Assembly: GCA_964635875.1 (NCBI GenBank)
Contig: CAZWRK010000038.1
Span: forward strand, 1-34,957
Direction: 5' to 3'
Source: CAZWRK01 sp964635875
GTDB taxonomy: Bacteria > Pseudomonadota > Gammaproteobacteria > Burkholderiales > Aquaspirillaceae
DNA: 34,957 nucleotides
A model generated the notes under the pieces. That model was not told where the DNA came from. It did not search any database and was given only the letters and a program-made list of their open reading frames with translations. Within the stretch, counting starts at the first letter, position 1, and each line of letters opens with the position of its first letter. Made by a program: the position numbers and the translations under genes. Of the stretch, positions 7,329 through 14,094 are shown in pieces.

Positions 7329-8219
7329 CGCATTAGCACGCGCCAAAACGCACTCCAAAAAACCCTTCACCAGCGGCGAAGGGTCATTCTCGCGCGTGAC
7401 GACCGCCAAAGCCATATAAGCGGCCTCGTCACGCAAAGGAATATAGCGGACCCCCGGAATTTTCACGCATTCCAGCGGCGAAGGCAGAATCGCAATTCCC
7501 ATCCCCGCCGCAACCAACCCAATTTGGGTGATGGCCTCGGCAGCAACTTGTGCCGATTGCCATTCAAAACCAACCTGCCGACATAGTTGCCGCAACAAGC
7601 GATTCAGCCCAGTGCCAATTTCGGCGGGATAGGTAATAAATCGCTCGCCTGCAAGCTGCAATAAACTCAGCGAAGGCTCTGCCGCCAGCGGATGGCGCTC
7701 GTGCAAAATGGCCCGTAGAGGGTCGCGGCGCAGCTCAATATAGGCAATGCCCGCGGGCGCTTCGGGGCCATTAAAACGCGCCAAGCCAATATCAATCTGG
7801 TTTTGCAGCAGCGAATCAAACTGAAACTGCGTAAACATTTCGCTGAGATTCAGGCTGACATCGGGGAAACGTTCGCGGTAATCGTGCAGACTCGCGGGTA
7901 GCAAGGTCGTCATCGGCAATGAAGAGCTGAACCCAATTCGCAATTCGCCAATCTCGCCCCGACCGGCGCGCTTCGCTTCTTCAGTCGCGAATTTCGCATC
8001 GGCCAGTAACTGTCGCGCCCGTTGCAGAAAACGGGTTCCAGCCGAGGTTAAGCGCACGCTCCGGCGGGTGCGCTCAAACAGCGCCACACCCAATTCATCT
8101 TCTAAATCGCGAATCTGCTGACTTAATGGCGGCTGGGCAATATGTAAACGCTCTGCCGCCCGCGTGAAGTGCAATTCCTCCGCCACAGCGATGAAATAAC
8201 GAAGGTGACGCAGCTCCAT
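7308..8219 (-). CDS. ynfL: LysR-family transcriptional regulator (YnfL-like)
   Basis: A 303-residue LysR regulator of the BenM/CatR-like branch. The N-terminal winged helix-turn-helix is typical: MELRHLRYFIAVAEELHFTR, then AAERLHIAQPPLSQQIRDLE. Residues about 90-295 form the effector-binding fold. It is divergent from an MFS transporter, as ynfL is from ynfM in E. coli, and it most likely controls that transporter from the shared intergenic region, which carries a T-N11-A palindrome at 8273-8285. The effector is unknown. Symbol is assigned by family and arrangement, so it is tentative. The 3' end overlaps the exonuclease gene by 21 bases. Confidence 0.88.
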   Translation of the reverse strand: MELRHLRYFIAVAEELHFTRAAERLHIAQPPLSQQIRDLEDELGVALFERTRRSVRLTSAGTRFLQRARQLLADAKFATEEAKRAGRGEIGELRIGFSSSLPMTTLLPASLHDYRERFPDVSLNLSEMFTQFQFDSLLQNQIDIGLARFNGPEAPAGIAYIELRRDPLRAILHERHPLAAEPSLSLLQLAGERFITYPAEIGTGLNRLLRQLCRQVGFEWQSAQVAAEAITQIGLVAAGMGIAILPSPLECVKIPGVRYIPLRDEAAYMALAVVTRENDPSPLVKGFLECVLARANALRAQPT

Positions 8220-8272
8220 ATTGAGACCTTTAAAGTATGAATAGTGCGCTTAATATATATTGGACTGGCAGT

Positions 8273-8285
8273 TATGCCGAGCATA
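8273..8285. promoter_or_regulatory. Candidate LysR-type operator
   Basis: TATGC-CGA-GCATA is a perfect inverted repeat of the T-N11-A form recognised by LysR-family proteins. It lies between the divergent LysR and MFS starts (8219 and 8323). A possible MFS promoter, TTGGAC at 8260-8265 and CATAGT at 8282-8287 with a 16-base spacer, overlaps it. Confidence 0.55.
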
Positions 8286-8322
8286 GTCTGAGCGCATTGT
8301 GTTTTGTTGTGGAAATGTGGTC

Positions 8323-9591
8323 ATGCCGCCCCTTGCCTCTGCCGTTCTAAGTCCAACGGATGTTTTGCCTCAAGCGTTACCGACGCCAGAATGTCGGCCA
8401 GAAACCCGTAGCCATGCCGGTAGCCCCGCATTTAAACGGACTACGCGAGCGATGTTCATCGGTGGATTTGCCACATTTTCAATGCTATATGGCATTCAAC
8501 CCCTCTTGCCGATGTTGTCTGCGCACTTTCATTTGTCGCCGTCGGCCGCCAGCTCGGCCTTATCGCTTTCGACAATGGGCATGGCGCTGATGCTGATTCC
8601 CGCCAGCTTTTTAGCTGATCGCTGGGGACGGACACCGCTCATGAAAGCGGTGCTGATTATCGCGGCCTTGCTGATGCTGCTCTCGGCCTGCGTCAGCGAA
8701 TTTAATCAACTGCTTGTCATTCGAACCTTATTCGGTCTGGTGCTGGCGGGCCTACCGGCGGTCGCGATGACCTATCAAGCCGAGGAAATTGAACCTGCCG
8801 CATTGGGGCGCGCTTTAGGCCTGTATATTTCGGGGAATGCGCTGGGGGGTATGAGTGGGCGCTTGATGGCAGCCTTAATTACCGACTGGGCCAACTGGCA
8901 AACGGCGTTTCTATTTCTGGGCGGCTTAGGTCTATTGGCGGGCATCGAATTTTGGCGCGCCTTGCCGCCATCGCGACACTTCCAAACACAATCCACATCT
9001 CCTCGCCAAATGTGGCGCGATGCAGTCGGACATTGGAAAGACCCCGGTTTAGCCGCTTTGTTTTCGCTGGGGTTTATGTTGATGGGCGTTTTTGTAAGCG
9101 TTTACAACTACTTAGGCTATCGTCTGCTCGACGCACCTTTCTCTGTCAGCCATAGCTTCTTGGGGTGGATTTGCTCGCTGTACGTGGTGGGAATGATTGC
9201 ATCCAATCACGCAGGACGCCTCGCGGATCGCTATGGCCGCCGTGATGTGCTGTGGCCGATGGTTGCGATCATGTTGGTCGGACTCTTGCTGACCTTAACG
9301 CCAAGCTTGTGGGGTGTGATTCCCGGCTTGGCCTTGCTGACTTTTGGATTTTTTGCCGCACATTCGGTGGCAAGTAGCTGGGTCGGGCGGCGGGTTCGTC
9401 ATGCGCGAGCATTGGCCTCGGCGTTTTATCTTTTTTCTTACTATGTCGGCGCAAGCATTCTCGGTTCTGGCTCGGGCTTGGTGTGGGATGCAGGCGGCTG
9501 GAATGCAGTTGTCGCGGTCTTAGCCCTGTTATTGCTGCTGTGTTTGGGCATTTCTCTTTACTTACGACGCTTACCGCCCCTCGCGCCCTAA
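8323..9591 (+). CDS. ynfM: MFS transporter, YnfM-like
   Basis: A 422-residue major facilitator with about 12 hydrophobic helices starting at residue 45 and an unusually long polar N-terminus. The first helices (GGFATFSMLYGIQPLLPMLS) match the YnfM/DHA1 branch, and the loop between helices 2 and 3 has ADRWGRTPLMK, the MFS signature; the equivalent in the second half is AGRLADRYGRRDVL. YnfM is a putative drug/arabinose-type exporter of the inner membrane whose substrate is uncertain. The gene is divergent from a LysR regulator that probably controls it. I prefer the ATG at 8323 (GGAA eight bases upstream) over an in-frame GTG at 8299. A strong terminator follows 25 bases after the stop. Confidence 0.87.
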   Translation: MPPLASAVLSPTDVLPQALPTPECRPETRSHAGSPAFKRTTRAMFIGGFATFSMLYGIQPLLPMLSAHFHLSPSAASSALSLSTMGMALMLIPASFLADRWGRTPLMKAVLIIAALLMLLSACVSEFNQLLVIRTLFGLVLAGLPAVAMTYQAEEIEPAALGRALGLYISGNALGGMSGRLMAALITDWANWQTAFLFLGGLGLLAGIEFWRALPPSRHFQTQSTSPRQMWRDAVGHWKDPGLAALFSLGFMLMGVFVSVYNYLGYRLLDAPFSVSHSFLGWICSLYVVGMIASNHAGRLADRYGRRDVLWPMVAIMLVGLLLTLTPSLWGVIPGLALLTFGFFAAHSVASSWVGRRVRHARALASAFYLFSYYVGASILGSGSGLVWDAGGWNAVVAVLALLLLLCLGISLYLRRLPPLAP

Positions 9592-9616
9592 GCGCATTCA
9601 CCGTCTTTCTCCTCTT

Positions 9617-9657
9617 GGCCTTATTTGTGATCGAGCACAGATAAGGCCTTTTTTTAT
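9617..9657 (+). terminator. Rho-independent terminator after the MFS gene
   Basis: GGCCTTATTTGTG (9617-9629) pairs with CACAGATAAGGCC (9636-9648), 13 pairs with one G-U, over a 6-base loop and is followed by seven T. Confidence 0.92.
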
Positions 9658-9832
9658 CTGAAAAGTTTTGCACAGAATCTGTGGAGAAATCTGGGTATTG
9701 TTGGGCTATTCCCATGTTTATAAAAGGGTTTCATACAATGCCCACTTTTTAGGCAAAGAACCCTCTCCAAAGAAAAGTTCTGCAGGCAACAACACCGCAA
9801 AAAACTTAGACGGGGCGAAGCAACGAGAGGCG
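9658..9832. other. Short intergenic stretch, nothing recognised
   Basis: About 175 bases between the MFS terminator and the 3' end of the HD-GYP gene. I see no gene, repeat or clear terminator for the minus-strand gene here. Confidence 0.4.
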
Positions 9833-10975
9833 CTAACACGTTTCTTCTTCAGCAAAGCGCGCCTGAATCACGTCAATTTCACTTAAGCCATTTCTCAGGG
9901 CATGCACACAGCGGGCATCTACTTTTCCAGCCAGCACCATGCCGTCCAAAATACGTAGCGCAGCATCAACAGACATGGCTGCTTTATAAGGACGTGCACT
10001 GAGCAGCGCATCGAAAATATCTGCCACGGCAGTGATTCGGGCTTCGGGAGGAATGTCTTTCGAAGTTAAACCGTAAGGATAGCCCGAACCATCTAAGGCC
10101 TCATGGTGCAACGCGACAATATTCCGAAGCATTGTTGCGTGACGATGCGCATGCATCCCAAAGTTATCAATAATATTGTTGACGATTTTAAGACCGTTAA
10201 TGGTATGCAACTTAATTTGCTGAAATTCTTCAGTCGTCAACTTGCCAGGTTTTAATAAGATCTCATCCGGCACACTAATTTTTCCGACATCGTGCAGCGG
10301 CGCAAAGAGAAAAATATGCTCAATCGCGTCATCACTCAGGCCATATTCTTCAGCCATGCTGACGGCGATGAGGCGCGCATAACGCGACATCCGTTCAAGG
10401 TGACCGCCCGTTTCCGCATCACGATGGCCAGACAATGTTTTTAGCGTATTAATTGCTGCAGTGAGCGTTCGAGAAGCTTGCAAATCAGTCACAACACTCA
10501 ACCCAAGATACTTCATGACTGGATGCAGGACCTTGACCACATCATCATCAAAAAAACACTGCTGATAAGAATTGCAAAAAATAAACCCATGGAACTCTCC
10601 ATGGGCAAAAATCGGCACGGTATAGCTCGAACCATAGCCTTGCCGCAGAAGCTTACGGCCATGTATTTGATCAATCGAGTAGGTTGAAGGCAGATTGTTC
10701 ACCACTCGAGCACGGCGATGGTCAACAATCATCTGCAAAGCGGGCGCCTGATGTAACGGCGTCTCGTAATGCACTAAAGGTGACTCGCCTTGACTGCTAT
10801 GGATATAGGTTTTCACCAAACCGCTTTGGGGTTCATATAGGGCAACCGCGATTCGGTCTAAAGACTCAAATTGCTCTCGCAAGGTCTCATGAAGTAAACG
10901 TAAGCGCCCCGCGATCGGGCTTGCGCCCTCAAGACAAGCGCAAGGATCGGACTCACTATAAAAACCAGCATTCAT
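9833..10975 (-). CDS. GAF plus HD-GYP cyclic-di-GMP phosphodiesterase
   Basis: A 380-residue soluble protein. Residues about 20-170 look like a GAF sensory domain (for example VVNNLPSTYSID and YTVPIFAHGEFHGFIFC). Residues about 185-375 are an HD-GYP domain with the full set of hallmarks: HRDAETGGHLERMSRYA, APLHDVGKISVPDEILLKPG, HHEALDGSGYP and ARITAVADIFDALLSARPYK. HD-GYP enzymes hydrolyse c-di-GMP to GMP, favouring motility over biofilm. All predicted metal-binding His and Asp residues and the GYP are present, so activity is expected. The ATG at 10975 has GGGGTG seven bases upstream; an in-frame TTG at 10990 is less likely. It lies downstream of parAB on the same strand, 145 bases away, with a palindrome between. 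The GAF ligand is unknown. Confidence 0.92.
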   Translation of the reverse strand: MNAGFYSESDPCACLEGASPIAGRLRLLHETLREQFESLDRIAVALYEPQSGLVKTYIHSSQGESPLVHYETPLHQAPALQMIVDHRRARVVNNLPSTYSIDQIHGRKLLRQGYGSSYTVPIFAHGEFHGFIFCNSYQQCFFDDDVVKVLHPVMKYLGLSVVTDLQASRTLTAAINTLKTLSGHRDAETGGHLERMSRYARLIAVSMAEEYGLSDDAIEHIFLFAPLHDVGKISVPDEILLKPGKLTTEEFQQIKLHTINGLKIVNNIIDNFGMHAHRHATMLRNIVALHHEALDGSGYPYGLTSKDIPPEARITAVADIFDALLSARPYKAAMSVDAALRILDGMVLAGKVDARCVHALRNGLSEIDVIQARFAEEETC

Positions 10976-11014
10976 TCTGAGACACCCCAATCCATTTTGT
11001 TCATCCGTTCTTGT

Positions 11015-11037
11015 CGGCGACAGGCCATCTGTCGCCG
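11015..11037. promoter_or_regulatory. Perfect 9-bp inverted repeat upstream of HD-GYP gene
   Basis: CGGCGACAG, a 5-base spacer GCCAT, then CTGTCGCCG. It sits 40 bases upstream of the HD-GYP start and 83 bases after the parB stop. No T run follows on the minus strand, so it is not a normal terminator. An operator or a leader-RNA hairpin is more likely; the binding protein is unknown. Confidence 0.6.
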
Positions 11038-11120
11038 TTCAAGGCGCTTTTTTCTCATGCCAAAGAAAAATATAACAGTAATTTAAACAAAAATGGATAC
11101 ACACTTCATCTTGGACTGGC

Positions 11121-12044
11121 TCAATCCGACGCCGGTGTGGTGGACTCAGGCGCATCGAATAACGATTGCAAATACGCCTGCAACTGAGCCTCACGCTCGG
11201 GCGTTAACACCGCCGCGGGAATTTTGACCGTTAAGGCTTTCTGCCCTCGCTGCCATGTCGCAATCGGTTCTCCAGCGCGTGTGCACACGGTTGAAAACGC
11301 AGGCGCAACAGGCGTCGACGATGACGTTTCTGTGAGAAGGCGGCGAACATAAGCCGCTAGCTTTGTTTGCTCCAATTCACCGGCCTCGAGCAGCGGCCAA
11401 GCCTCTTCGCACGCGGCCTGCCGCAAAATCACATCGTCGGTGCTATTGAGCGCACGCCGTAAATCAGCCGCAGCAGAGCGCGATAACAAACGCGGATTCA
11501 ACGCCAAGCGCTGTAAAACCATCTCCGGAAGGTCATCAAAAGCAAAATAGCGGTACATATCCTCGCGGTTCATGCCCAAAGCTTCTGCCAACTTTTTCCG
11601 CGTCGGGAAAGCCTTCTCGATGTGCCGAAGCGCCTTGCCAATTTCAAAATCGCTGAGGTCTTCACGCTCAAGATTTTCGGTCAGTGCCTGTACCGCCATA
11701 TCACTTTCGTCTGCAGGTGAAATCAGCGCCTCCACGCTTCGCCATCCCAACAAGCGTACGGCCCGAAAACGCCGCTCACCTGCAACCAGCTGGTAGCGAT
11801 CGTCCACTTTTCGCACCACGACAGGCTGCAACAAACCGGTTTCTGCAATCGAATTCGCCAACACCTGAATATCTTCTTCATTAAAAACACGGCGGGGCTG
11901 ATAAGGGTTGGGGTCAATCCGATCCAAGGCAATTTTGCAAAACTCGCGACCTAGATCTAAATCAGCCTCTTGCTGCGCCTCGGCATGACGCAAGGTATTT
12001 TCAGCCAAGCGCTGCGCCAAAATGTCTTTAAGATTTTTATTCAT
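11121..12044 (-). CDS. parB: ParB-family partition protein
   Basis: A 307-residue ParB/Spo0J-type protein. The N-terminal CTP-binding domain shows YQPRRVFNEEDIQVLANSI, the GERRFRAVRLLG box and ENLEREDLSDFEIGKAL. A helix-turn-helix follows at about residues 150-180 (TRKKLAEALGMNREDMYRYF), and the C-terminal part (ALTVKIPAAVLTPEREAQLQ) resembles the dimerisation end of plasmid/secondary-replicon ParB. ParB binds parS sites and slides as a CTP clamp to partition DNA. The ATG at 12044 overlaps the parA stop (ATGAATAA) and has AGAGA ten bases upstream, showing coupling; an ATG three codons earlier is possible. The sequence is diverged from the housekeeping chromosomal ParB, suggesting a second, plasmid-like system. 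parS-like candidates lie upstream of parA. Confidence 0.9.
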   Translation of the reverse strand: MNKNLKDILAQRLAENTLRHAEAQQEADLDLGREFCKIALDRIDPNPYQPRRVFNEEDIQVLANSIAETGLLQPVVVRKVDDRYQLVAGERRFRAVRLLGWRSVEALISPADESDMAVQALTENLEREDLSDFEIGKALRHIEKAFPTRKKLAEALGMNREDMYRYFAFDDLPEMVLQRLALNPRLLSRSAAADLRRALNSTDDVILRQAACEEAWPLLEAGELEQTKLAAYVRRLLTETSSSTPVAPAFSTVCTRAGEPIATWQRGQKALTVKIPAAVLTPEREAQLQAYLQSLFDAPESTTPASD

Positions 12045-12873
12045 GGGGAGCATTCTCTTCAGTGGATTCTGGCTCGGCCTCTAATAAACCAATCGAGATC
12101 GCGACCGAACGCGCCAGTGCGCGAAATTCCCGCGCAACTTTTGCGCTACGGTCCAAACTGCTCAAACTGAGCTTCGCCATCGCGGCTTGATTGATTTTGG
12201 TTGAAGTCGAAATTTTGACGGGTAATAGGGTGCCAAACTGCTCGCGGGCCGCTTTTTCAAGCAGGCGACAAACGGTTTGCCGCTCGTCGTGCTTAATCAG
12301 AAGCGCGCCCAGCAAAATCAAATTAGGATTGATTTTACGAATGCGGCCGATGTGCCGCACCAAATCCGTCACGCCATACATTCCATATTGTGAACCCGAT
12401 TCGATCGGGATAATCAAATGAGTCGCAGCCGCCAAAGCATTGCTTGAAAGCAGCTTCAGCGAAGGCGGGCAATCAATTAAAATGACATCAAATAAGCCAT
12501 CTAGTGGCTGCAACTTCATGCCCAGCTCTTCAGAAGGCCGCGGCGTGGCATCGCGCAGATCGTCTTCGGTTCGTCCCAAAGCCAAAGAGCCATAAATCAG
12601 CGAAACCCCCTCGAGTTGAGTGTCCTCATGAATCGCCATTGGCAGTACTTCTGGCTCGGCCAATAACAGCTCCGCGCAGGTGACAGGAACTTCGCTGGGG
12701 TGTTTTTTGCCAATATGCAAACTCGCATTCGCTTGCGGATCGAGGTCGACCACCAGCACCGACAAACCGAGCCGCGCAAACTCTGCAGCGAGATTCACGA
12801 CGGTCGTCGTTTTCCCGCAGCCGCCTTTATGATTTGCTACAGCAATAATTTTGGTACTCGACAGGCTGTTCAT
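12037..12873 (-). CDS. parA: ParA-family ATPase
   Basis: A 278-residue Walker-type ATPase. The deviant Walker A KGGCGKTT begins at Lys16, with the signature lysine that marks ParA/MinD proteins; VLVVDLDPQANAS (switch I/A') and VILIDCPPSLKLLS (Walker B) follow. It has no N-terminal helix-turn-helix, so it is the short type (ParA Ib or chromosomal-like) and would not repress its own promoter through such a domain. ParA coats the nucleoid and, with ParB, moves replicons. The ATG at 12873 is preferred to an earlier in-frame start at 12915, because the protein then begins just before the ATPase fold. No good ribosome site precedes it; instead a direct repeat (12876-12885) sits where one is expected. 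Confidence 0.92.
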   Translation of the reverse strand: MNSLSSTKIIAVANHKGGCGKTTTVVNLAAEFARLGLSVLVVDLDPQANASLHIGKKHPSEVPVTCAELLLAEPEVLPMAIHEDTQLEGVSLIYGSLALGRTEDDLRDATPRPSEELGMKLQPLDGLFDVILIDCPPSLKLLSSNALAAATHLIIPIESGSQYGMYGVTDLVRHIGRIRKINPNLILLGALLIKHDERQTVCRLLEKAAREQFGTLLPVKISTSTKINQAAMAKLSLSSLDRSAKVAREFRALARSVAISIGLLEAEPESTEENAPHE

Positions 12874-12875
12874 GT

Positions 12876-12907
12876 GTGTACGATAGCAATCCAAAACGTG
12901 TACGATA
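12876..12907. repeat. 10-bp direct repeat abutting the parA start
   Basis: GTGTACGATA (plus strand) occurs at 12876-12885 and again at 12898-12907, exactly 22 bases apart start to start, about two helical turns. The nearer copy ends 3 bases from the parA ATG. This phasing suggests a cooperative protein site, for example an autoregulatory operator. Confidence 0.7.
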
Positions 12908-12939
12908 CATGACAATAATCACGACGAAAAGATTTTATC

Positions 12940-12956
12940 TGTAGCAACTTGCTACA
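12940..12956. promoter_or_regulatory. Perfect 17-bp palindrome, candidate parS-like or operator site
   Basis: TGTAGCAA-C-TTGCTACA is a perfect inverted repeat (8-1-8) in the 165-base gap between divergent parA and the diguanylate cyclase gene. It differs from the canonical chromosomal parS (TGTTTCACGTGAAACA). A half-site TTGCTACA also occurs at 12834-12841 within the start of parA. ParB binding is inferred from position only. Confidence 0.6.
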
Positions 12957-13038
12957 ACGCATCCACCCCGAAAATCATGATCATTTTCCCGCCCGTACTC
13001 AAAGAGACTCGTTCATACTTGAGGTCATCTTCGTTCTC

Positions 13039-14094
13039 ATGTTCACACCCATAATGCATTCGCTCGAAGCGCTTATTCAGACTGTTCAAGAAAATGAACG
13101 CACATTATTCCGCTTACAAGATGCGGAATTTGCCTTGATCGAAGCGAATGATTTGCCTGACTTTCTCGACCGGATTTTTGCGCATTTACCCCTCGCGCTC
13201 TCCTTAGAACAGGTGTTCTTAACGCTTCTCAGCGATGATCCTTTATTGCCCAATTGGATTGCCGAGCGCTATCCAGATCGGGTGCTACCCGAAGGGCTAC
13301 GCTTTGCACCTGCGGACACTGTCACCCACTTATTTCTTGGCCAGCCCACCGAAGACGTCTTCGCCGATCCGCGCCCAGCGAGCGCGGCGATTCTGCCATT
13401 AACGTGCCGCGGTGAACGACAAGCGCTCGGTGTATTGTCTTTAGGCAGCAATGATCCACAACGTTTTCAACACCAAATGGCGACCGATTTCCTAGAACGA
13501 TTCTCGTCGATCGTTGCAGTTTGCCTTGAAAATGTTTTGAATATGGAGCGGGTCAGACGCATTGGCCTCACCGATATTCTGACAGGCATTGGCAATCGGC
13601 GTTTTTTTGATCAGCGCCTGCAAGAGGATCTCGCGCAAAGCCTCCGCCGGCAAAGCGGCCTGTGTTGTTTACTGCTGGATATTGATTACTTTAAGAAGGT
13701 CAACGATCAATACGGGCATCCGGTTGGCGATCGCGTGCTCGCCGCTGTCGCGCAGTGCTTTCAACCACAGCTCTCTTCTCGAGATACCTGCGCCCGCTAT
13801 GGCGGAGAAGAATTTGTCATTCTATTGACGCAATCCAGCCTCGATGCAGGCTTAGAGGTTGCAGAAAAAATCCGTGCGGCAGTAGAAAATTTAACGTTAT
13901 ACGACGATCAACAGCGCCGCTTTTCCATCACCATTTCAATTGGCGTCAGCATGCTCGAGCCGCCAGAGCATCCGCCATCACTCTCAGAGCTGGCAGATAC
14001 GCTGATTCAACGCACAGATACCGCACTTTATCGCGCCAAAAGACGCGGCCGAAATCGTGTGGAGATCTGGCCGGCACCCGTGGACGAACCTTAA
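13039..14094 (+). CDS. Diguanylate cyclase (GAF-like N-terminus plus GGDEF)
   Basis: A 351-residue soluble protein. Residues about 1-165 form a helical start then a GAF-like or DUF484-like sensory region (LPLTCRGERQALGVLSLGS). Residues about 180-345 are a GGDEF domain: DILTGIGNRRFFDQRL, LLLDIDYFKKVNDQYGHPVGD and the active-site motif GGEEF at about 255-259. The domain should make c-di-GMP from two GTP. The RxxD inhibitory site expected five residues before GGEEF reads SSRD, so product inhibition through that site is probably absent. An in-frame TTG at 12949 would overlap the palindrome; ATG at 13039 is a better start, with GAGG 14 bases upstream, and an ATG at 13054 is also possible. Its 3' end overlaps the convergent hybrid kinase gene by four bases. 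Confidence 0.9.
   Translation: MFTPIMHSLEALIQTVQENERTLFRLQDAEFALIEANDLPDFLDRIFAHLPLALSLEQVFLTLLSDDPLLPNWIAERYPDRVLPEGLRFAPADTVTHLFLGQPTEDVFADPRPASAAILPLTCRGERQALGVLSLGSNDPQRFQHQMATDFLERFSSIVAVCLENVLNMERVRRIGLTDILTGIGNRRFFDQRLQEDLAQSLRRQSGLCCLLLDIDYFKKVNDQYGHPVGDRVLAAVAQCFQPQLSSRDTCARYGGEEFVILLTQSSLDAGLEVAEKIRAAVENLTLYDDQQRRFSITISIGVSMLEPPEHPPSLSELADTLIQRTDTALYRAKRRGRNRVEIWPAPVDEP

Noticed and set aside
9269..9715. 148-residue minus-strand open frame over the MFS 3' end and its terminator
   Set aside because: It would run through a strong terminator and antisense to transmembrane helices; no homology recognised.
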